Of a stretch of DNA of 29,173 nt, positions 23,432 through 29,173 are shown piece after piece. Source of the DNA: an uncultured Lachnospiraceae bacterium (GTDB lineage: Bacteria; Bacillota; Clostridia; Lachnospirales; Lachnospiraceae); the NCBI GenBank assembly GCA_910588825.1, contig CAJURF010000043.1, positions 1 through 29,173 on the forward strand. The letters run 5' to 3'. The number at the start of each line of letters is the position of its first letter. Positions within the stretch are counted from its first letter, which is position 1. The notes beneath the pieces are model-generated. The model worked only from the letters and a program-made list of their open reading frames with translations. It was not told where the DNA came from and searched no databases. Made by a program: the position numbers and the translations under genes.

Positions 23432-25373
23432 CTGCATACTCCTTAATTTTTAAATATATTGTATCCTCGTTCGGAACAACCTGGTCTTCGAGGACAATTC
23501 CATTCGGAATGGGGATATCTGGAGTTGCAATCCTCATCATCTGTCTACATAAACAGTTTTCAATACAAACAGCTAATATTTCCGCTCCGACTCCTCCTGT
23601 AACTGTACCTTCTTCTACCACAGCAATTTTCTCGTTACCTTTTAATACAATACGCAAGTCATTCACCGGTAATGGTGACAATTGTGAAAGAACAACAACA
23701 TAAATGGTTAATTCATCTTCTATCATTAACCTTTCCGCTGCATTCAAAGTCTCCCTCACCATTCCGCCATAAGTAATCAATACGGCATCCGGTCTTACAT
23801 TAAAATCTATAGATAATACTAAGGTAGAATAACCATATGAATTATATTCTCTAACTTCGAAATCTTTATATTTTCCATCCGCAGTCGACTCAATACGCTC
23901 CGCATACATCTTTTTATTTTCAATTACAATTGTCGGTTCATCAATATTCTCAAATAATGTGTGGTAAATGACCGCAGGATCATGGAAAGGGGAAAGCGCA
24001 AGAATTCTGATTTGCGGAATACCAATTAGAAATTTTTCCAACGACTGGCTATGTGTTGGCCCGTATCCCCTTTTACCTCCTGATGGCATGCGGATGATCA
24101 TCGGAATTTTTAAGTCTTCTTGAAAAACCCATGCATATTTTGACGCATGATTTAGCAACTGGTCAAACCCTAGAGTAATAAAATCCCCGAACATCATCTC
24201 AACAACAGGGATTTTTCCGACAATCCCCATCCCAACAGCCATGCCAACCATACAAGCTTCGCTTATAGGCATGTTAAGCACCCTGTCTGGATACTCAGTA
24301 CTCAATCCTTTGGTTGCCTTAAATGCTCCTCCATACGGATCCCTGATATCTTCGCCATAAAATATCACATTCTTATTATTAGCAAAAGCCTCTCCGAAAG
24401 CTCTTTGTAATAATTCAACGCACCTACAATGCCCTGAATACAAAAAGGAATTCTTAGCACAAACTTCAAACTGGTGTTTAAATGACAGCACTTCAGCGTT
24501 TGGTTCCAGTTCCAATTCGTCCGCATACCTGCTGAATTCATCTATATATTCTTTATGGATTTCATCAGCCCTATTTCTGCCAATTCTATGTCTTATTATA
24601 TTAACTGGATCGTTTTTCTTATTTACATTAATTTCTTCTAAATCTCGTAAATCATCACCTTTACTATGCGCCCCTAATCTATAATTATGAATAACCGCAC
24701 ATACCGGATTCCTGTATGTATTTAGATATAAAAAAACTTTTTCAAAAAACTTCGTTAGTTCATCAACATCCGTACTTTTGATTTCAAAAGTTGTAATTCC
24801 AAATCCCTCGACTCTTTGTTTTATGCTACCTGCTACTGCAAATTCACTCCTAGTAGTCATCGCATAAGCATTATCCTCAACTACATATAGAATAGGAATC
24901 TTATAAATAGACGAAATATTGAAAGCCTCATATACAACTCCCTGACCTAAAGTTCCATCCCCGAGAAAAACAACCGTGTTATGATTAATACCGCTTAATT
25001 TATTAGCAAAAGCAACTCCCAACGCATTCGGTACTATCCCACCTTGCACACCATTTGTAAAAAAATTCTTATAATGGATGTGCTGACTCCCTCCACGCCC
25101 CTTGCAAAGACCAGATTCTTTGGACATTATTTCGGCAAGCAGTTTCCGTGGAGACCCCCCATATGCTAAATAATGCCCATGACAGCGATGATTGCTGAAA
25201 ACATAATCATCATCGCCCACATATTTCATCAATGAAACGGCCGTCGCTTCTTCGCCGATGTATGTGTGCGTGGTGCCTGACAATCTGTTCTTCCCAAATA
25301 GGTCAAGGATAGTTTCTTCAAATGCTCTTATTTTTATTATTTCACGATATATATTAGGAATATGATTCATCAT
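23421..25373 (-). CDS. 2-oxoacid dehydrogenase E1, fused alpha-beta, TPP-dependent
   Basis: A 650-residue single-chain E1. The alpha part (about 1-300) has SNHRCHGHYLA and the thiamine-diphosphate motif GDG (138-140) to N168 in VVEDNAYAM. The beta part (about 325-650) has FYGEDIRDPYGGAF, MPISEACMVG, MMFGDFITLGFDQ, GPTHSQSLE and the transketolase C-terminal region. Such enzymes decarboxylate pyruvate or branched-chain 2-oxoacids and acylate a lipoyl group. AAGGAG lies nine bases before the start. It is coupled to the hybrid lipoyl/acyltransferase gene and follows the flippase gene by 86 bp. A polysaccharide setting and absence of normal E2/E3 genes suggest a biosynthetic rather than catabolic role. 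The substrate cannot be read from sequence. The gene is noticeably AT-rich. Confidence 0.92.
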   Translation of the reverse strand: MMNHIPNIYREIIKIRAFEETILDLFGKNRLSGTTHTYIGEEATAVSLMKYVGDDDYVFSNHRCHGHYLAYGGSPRKLLAEIMSKESGLCKGRGGSQHIHYKNFFTNGVQGGIVPNALGVAFANKLSGINHNTVVFLGDGTLGQGVVYEAFNISSIYKIPILYVVEDNAYAMTTRSEFAVAGSIKQRVEGFGITTFEIKSTDVDELTKFFEKVFLYLNTYRNPVCAVIHNYRLGAHSKGDDLRDLEEINVNKKNDPVNIIRHRIGRNRADEIHKEYIDEFSRYADELELEPNAEVLSFKHQFEVCAKNSFLYSGHCRCVELLQRAFGEAFANNKNVIFYGEDIRDPYGGAFKATKGLSTEYPDRVLNMPISEACMVGMAVGMGIVGKIPVVEMMFGDFITLGFDQLLNHASKYAWVFQEDLKIPMIIRMPSGGKRGYGPTHSQSLEKFLIGIPQIRILALSPFHDPAVIYHTLFENIDEPTIVIENKKMYAERIESTADGKYKDFEVREYNSYGYSTLVLSIDFNVRPDAVLITYGGMVRETLNAAERLMIEDELTIYVVVLSQLSPLPVNDLRIVLKGNEKIAVVEEGTVTGGVGAEILAVCIENCLCRQMMRIATPDIPIPNGIVLEDQVVPNEDTIYLKIKEYADGK

Positions 25374-25459
25374 ATCATAAATCTCCTTATGTTAAAGAAA
25401 TGTTTTTTCACGCTACTCTCATTAATGTATATATTCTAAAATTAGCACAAGATCTTTTT

Positions 25460-26881
25460 TCACCTTATATTTCTCATTCTATAAAGATTTTTAATCTCAT
25501 CTCTATATAAAATTAAATATACACACATTAAAAATATCACTATAATAGTAGCCACTGTTGTGTTTGTACAAAACCATAATCTCCATCCAATCAAAAATAT
25601 AGCTATAGTACATGCAGAAAAAATTAGTCTTGGAGTTACCACCATCAGTTTAATTCTCCACAATACTATTACACATACTATGTCTGATACAACGTAGCCA
25701 ACTAATGTTGCTAACGCAGCACCCTCTATCCCCAAAATAGGAATTAAAACAAAATTGAGTATGACATTTATAACGGCTCCCCCTGATAAAATCAATATAT
25801 TTGGCCATGTCCTTTTGATTACAAGAAATTGATTAGACGCAACTTGAAACAGCATCTGTAAAAGAGGTGCTAGAAATAAATATGGTGCAATAATATACCC
25901 TCTCAAATATTCTTGAGTAAACAGAACTTTATAAATCTCAAAGGACCATGCACAAATTAATCCTGTCATTATAAATGAAACTACTCCTAGATATTCAAAT
26001 ATCAGCGAATTAGTTTTAACTTGCCCATCTTCATTCATAGTTGAAAAAGCAAAATATTGCCACCCTCCTGCGAAAGCCGTATAAATTAACTGACTAGCAT
26101 GACCAAGTTTTGATCCAACTGAATAAATCCCTGCATCTTTTACATTCAAGAGGTTCGTAATCATTATCTTATCACTGGAGTTAAATACCCAATAAATCAA
26201 AAAGTTAGGCAATAATGGAACTGCAATGACAAGAAGCTGTTTTAATAACTTAAAATCTAATTTTGAAAGATGAAACCAATTTCTATTTAAAATTCCAAAA
26301 GCAATTTCCATGAGTATATTTGAAATCATACTAGACAAAGGTAAAGCAATTATATAGTATCCATTCACTAAAAGTGGGATAGCAATTCCATAAGATATTA
26401 ATGGAGTTACTATATTTGTAATTAAGAAAATTTTACGTTTATTCTGCATCCGAGTTGGTGCAGAAATGATACTATTTGTTGCTCCAACAAGCGAAACTAT
26501 CGCGGACAAATATACAACGTAACAATATTTTTCACTACTGAAAAAGTATTGCGCTATAATATCTTTCGTTAAGATCATAACTATAAAAATAATTATCGAC
26601 GTCACCAGTGTAAAAATCAAGGCTGTTGAGCATACATTTTTTTTATAATTTTCATTATCCTCCTCAAAAAACATACGGTACATAGCATCATACATTCCCA
26701 TGACTGCTAAAGCGCTTGCAAAAGAAACCACTGTATTTGAAAGATCACTAATACCGAAATAGGTCGAGTCAGGCATAAGCCTCGTGATTACAGGAAGCAT
26801 AAGTAAGGGAATAATCTTACTAACCACCCCACCTAAACCATATACTAAAAAATTTCCAATAAATAATCTAAATTTATTCAT
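25460..26881 (-). CDS. Wzx-type polysaccharide flippase
   Basis: A 473-residue membrane protein of the MOP/polysaccharide-synthesis family with about 12-14 hydrophobic helices, the opening FLVYGLGGVVSKIIPLLMLPVITRLM and a mid-protein YWVFNSSDKIMITNLL typical of Wzx flippases. It would move a lipid-linked repeat unit across the membrane. Sequence is very AT-rich, as is usual for transferred surface-polysaccharide genes. It is the most upstream polysaccharide gene in the window; no glycosyltransferase or polymerase is seen beside it. Confidence 0.9.
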   Translation of the reverse strand: MNKFRLFIGNFLVYGLGGVVSKIIPLLMLPVITRLMPDSTYFGISDLSNTVVSFASALAVMGMYDAMYRMFFEEDNENYKKNVCSTALIFTLVTSIIIFIVMILTKDIIAQYFFSSEKYCYVVYLSAIVSLVGATNSIISAPTRMQNKRKIFLITNIVTPLISYGIAIPLLVNGYYIIALPLSSMISNILMEIAFGILNRNWFHLSKLDFKLLKQLLVIAVPLLPNFLIYWVFNSSDKIMITNLLNVKDAGIYSVGSKLGHASQLIYTAFAGGWQYFAFSTMNEDGQVKTNSLIFEYLGVVSFIMTGLICAWSFEIYKVLFTQEYLRGYIIAPYLFLAPLLQMLFQVASNQFLVIKRTWPNILILSGGAVINVILNFVLIPILGIEGAALATLVGYVVSDIVCVIVLWRIKLMVVTPRLIFSACTIAIFLIGWRLWFCTNTTVATIIVIFLMCVYLILYRDEIKNLYRMRNIR

Positions 26882-27090
26882 TTCATTATTTCCATATTCT
26901 TACTATACATAAGAAATTTAACAAGTGTTCCTGAAGCAAGTTGCGGAAATTAGACCATAAGAGATAAAAAAGCATATTATATAACAAAAAATTGTATACT
27001 AAATTGAACGTTGAAGGAATTTACAGTTATACTTGCGTAACTAAGGCATTTTACAGTATACTTTAATAAAACTTTTGGAGGTGCTACATT

Positions 27091-27720
27091 ATGAAAAAAT
27101 ATCCAGCCAAGAAGATAACCTTCTGGAAATAACTCCCCCCAAAATGCCGTTGATATCTTCCAGCAGGTGATTGCATTCTTACAGTTATTCCTTCCAGTGA
27201 CCTTAGCAAAAGGCTTGTTGCGGTTATCCTCTTTGCCACTGGTATGCCCATCAAAGATGTCAGGGGGCTGGTGGGGGGTGCGAAAAAGCATGTGGACACA
27301 AAAGAAACAAATCTGGGAACAGCCTGTATCTGACCTGATGGTGATAAGACCCGGTAGCGGACGCAAGGGAAGAATGCCGATGTTGATCCTTGCCGAGCTA
27401 GAGCCTGACAATTACCGTATACCCCAGAAAATGCGGATATGACCGAGGATAAGTTCCATATAAAGGTTTCCCACTCCTGCGTTGGCTGCTTCTTAAAAAA
27501 ACTGCATCCGCTGGCTAAAACAAATATAAATTACAAAAATATAAAGTTGTACATGATCTTGCCATACAGCTGAATATACATCTTGATTACATACCGCCAT
27601 ACAGCCCAAACCTCAACCTGATCAAACGGGTCTGGAATCTTGTCAAAGGGGAGAGCTCGTCCAGGTCAACCTTGACATATTCAAACAAAAAATCGATTCT
27701 ATCATAAAATAGCACGAAAG
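27091..27720 (+). pseudogene. Degraded IS630-type transposase
   Basis: An ATG with GGAGG upstream opens a frame (MKKYPAKKI) that soon stops. Fragments in shifting frames follow: RLVAVILFATGMPIKDVRGLVGG (helix-turn-helix part), GRKGRMPMLILAELEPDNY, and HLDYIPPYSPNLNLIKRVWN at about 27577-27636, the signature C-terminal DDE_3 motif of IS630 transposases. Many stops and shifts show long decay. I could not define the terminal repeats. The stretch 26882-27090 holds no gene; it has two similar TTTACAG-ATACTT blocks at about 27019 and 27051. Confidence 0.75.
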
Positions 27721-27779
27721 GGTAGAACAAGTAATAAAAGACCTGATACACCAACCTATCAGACCTTTTACCTACTATA

Positions 27780-28021
27780 TTAATTATTAAAATTCAAACT
27801 CCCTCCGAGTATTCCGCACCCGTTCTGTTGTGCAGCCACATCACACTGCAACCATCTCACTATCTGTCTCACCTGCCCAAACAGTTTTAAACACCTCCTG
27901 ATCCGCAGACTCTTTATATACCTTGTTATGCATCTATGTCCACCACACAGCCCTTCAGGCACAAAAGAACCAACAGCCCAGTGATAACTATGGTCTCATT
28001 CGTTTTTTCATTCACACGCAT
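27780..28021 (-). other. Gene debris: possible small ORF and helix-turn-helix tail
   Basis: No intact gene is evident. A 31-codon frame (27926-28021) encodes a short hydrophobic peptide with TIVITGLLVLLCLKG. Downstream in another frame, VYKESADQEVFKTVWAGE and, after a stop, CGCTTERVRNTRREF look like the end of a helix-turn-helix protein. I cannot name the source. Confidence 0.25.
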
Positions 28022-28062
28022 CTGCCCCAGAACAATGGGTAGCTTTACGGGAACAGCGCGCC

Positions 28063-29151
28063 TTATTCCTCTTTCATATACTCAAGGCACGTATTCATGT
28101 ATTCATTAATCTCAACCCCACTGACGCCATTATCCTTTGCCCATTGATAATATTTATAAGACTCACTATAGTTCTGAAGCATATAATAGGAGCTCCCGAT
28201 CATATAGTATGCATCAGCCTTACCACTGCTACCACCTTCTATTGCCTTTTCCATGTCCGCAATAGTGTAGACGAAATCATTTTCATTATAATACATAATT
28301 CCGCGCGCATAATAAAATTCAGCGTTATCTGCACAGTTTTTAATTGTTCTGCTATAAGTGTTTTCTGCTGACGCAGTATCATTTTCCGATTTATATAGCT
28401 CTGCAAGATTTCTGTACGAATACGCGTAGTCTTCACTAAACTTGAGCGAATCCTCATAAACTTCTATTGCCTCTTGTACCCTCGACTCATCTTTTTCTAT
28501 CACATGAGCTTTCCATGCGAGATGATATCCCTCATTGTTATAATCCGAATTGGCTTTATCAATTAAGATAGCACTGTCAAAAGCTTCCTCAGCGTTTGTC
28601 AAATCATCCCGCTTATAATACGAAATTCCAAGCTGTGAGAAGTATTCCGCATTTCCAGGATCATATGACACAGCATTTTGGTAATTCTTTATATCTTCCA
28701 TCAGATTTTTGTCGTAGTTGTCTATGGAAACATGTATTAATCCTGCATAGTAGTAATACTCGGCAAGAATCTTATCTTGTTTCTTGTTAAACAATTCAAC
28801 GCTAGACGCGTCATCCAAATCCACCTCTATGCCATTTTCCGATTCTTCTTCTAACTTTTCATCAGAATCACTCGCTTCTTTTTTCATATATTTCTTTATG
28901 GCAGAATCTATATAATTCTGAGCATTCTGAATCGCCTCCCCACTATCTGTACTGTCTGTTCTTTCTGTACTAATCCCATACCATGCCTTGGCACAGTAGA
29001 AATAATAATCAGGTATGGTATCATCCAATTCTATGGCTTTTTGCAAATCGTCTTTTGCTTCACTGTAAGGCAAAATCTTACCGTGATATTTCGCCTTACC
29101 TCTCAAGTAGTAATATTCATATAGGTAATTGCGAAACTCTACATTCCGCAT
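28063..29151 (-). CDS. Tetratricopeptide-repeat protein, possibly lacking its N-terminus
   Basis: The 362-residue protein is made mostly of TPR units (for example AEYFSQLGISYYKRDDLTNAEEAF, YSYRNLAELYKSENDTASAE, ADAYYMIGSSYYMLQNYSESYKYY), rich in Tyr, Asp and Glu. An acidic linker (ASDSDEKLEEESENGIEVDLDD) separates the first units from the rest. There is no signal peptide or membrane segment. The start lies 22 bp from the window edge, has no good ribosome-binding site, and an in-frame stop lies just upstream. The protein begins mid-repeat, so it may be the downstream piece of a larger TPR protein. TPR arrays mediate protein contacts; no function can be assigned. Confidence 0.7.
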   Translation of the reverse strand: MRNVEFRNYLYEYYYLRGKAKYHGKILPYSEAKDDLQKAIELDDTIPDYYFYCAKAWYGISTERTDSTDSGEAIQNAQNYIDSAIKKYMKKEASDSDEKLEEESENGIEVDLDDASSVELFNKKQDKILAEYYYYAGLIHVSIDNYDKNLMEDIKNYQNAVSYDPGNAEYFSQLGISYYKRDDLTNAEEAFDSAILIDKANSDYNNEGYHLAWKAHVIEKDESRVQEAIEVYEDSLKFSEDYAYSYRNLAELYKSENDTASAENTYSRTIKNCADNAEFYYARGIMYYNENDFVYTIADMEKAIEGGSSGKADAYYMIGSSYYMLQNYSESYKYYQWAKDNGVSGVEINEYMNTCLEYMKEE

Positions 29152-29173
29152 AAAATCTCACTTTTTTCTTCTT

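Noticed and set aside
1..29173. CRISPR array, tRNA or rRNA genes
   Set aside because: No regularly spaced direct repeats and no cloverleaf or rRNA-like sequence were noticed on reading both strands; short tRNAs could still be missed by eye.

Overview
The window looks like a chromosomal segment of an anaerobic gut Firmicute, most likely a Lachnospiraceae/Clostridia member. The signs are strong AGGAGG ribosome-binding sites, TTGACA/TATAAT promoters, a mix of ATG, GTG and TTG starts, many small toxin-antitoxin genes, the AAA-ATPase/PD-(D/E)XK families common in that group, and moderate GC that drops sharply in the polysaccharide genes at about 22.4-26.9 kb. Taxonomy is inferred from style, not from a marker gene.

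Layout. (1) 0-9 kb holds redox and housekeeping genes: the N-terminal part of an iron-sulfur subunit (formate dehydrogenase or NADH/hydrogenase type), an AAA-ATPase_like/nuclease protein, a CoA-disulfide-reductase-like flavoprotein with a rhodanese domain, an SPL-family radical SAM protein, a DUF3990-type gene pair that may be toxin/antitoxin, the AzlCD branched-chain amino acid exporter, and FdhD, the sulfurtransferase that activates formate dehydrogenase. Three unrelated minus-strand genes here (AAA-ATPase, radical SAM, azlCD) share an almost identical promoter of about 50 bp. A large palindrome of about 156 bp lies between azlC and fdhD, and its 25-bp core recurs in the leader of the radical SAM gene. 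(2) 9-12.8 kb is a tight minus-strand operon: degV, OmpR-type response regulator, histidine kinase, AI-2E-family transporter. (3) 12.8-18.2 kb is an accessory island: a frameshifted AAA-ATPase, an intact AAA/PD-(D/E)XK gene with an internally deleted relative beside it, a RelE/ParE-type TA pair, a small Spo0A-C-like protein, an XRE regulator, Uma2-type remnants, and a complete DinJ/YafQ-type pair between two good terminators. (4) 18.2-26.9 kb is a cell-surface polysaccharide cluster on the minus strand: a Wzx-type flippase, a fused E1 alpha-beta 2-oxoacid dehydrogenase, a hybrid lipoyl / E3-binding / NeuD-PglD-type acyltransferase, an internally deleted insertion sequence, and the complete fnlA-fnlB-fnlC (capE-capF-capG) cassette for UDP-N-acetyl-L-fucosamine. 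(5) 26.9-29.2 kb holds IS630-type transposase debris and a TPR protein.

The most unusual item is the pair at 22.4-25.4 kb. A complete E1 (alpha and beta fused) is translationally coupled to a protein that starts like a 2-oxoacid dehydrogenase E2 (lipoyl-lysine domain, then peripheral-subunit-binding domain). In place of the E2 catalytic domain it ends in a sugar O/N-acyltransferase of the left-handed beta-helix NeuD/PglD type with its catalytic histidine. I infer a decarboxylating machine that loads an acyl group from a 2-oxoacid onto a lipoyl arm and delivers it to a nucleotide sugar or glycan precursor, possibly without free acyl-CoA. No glycosyltransferase, polymerase or E3 is in the window, so the rest of the pathway must be elsewhere or lost.
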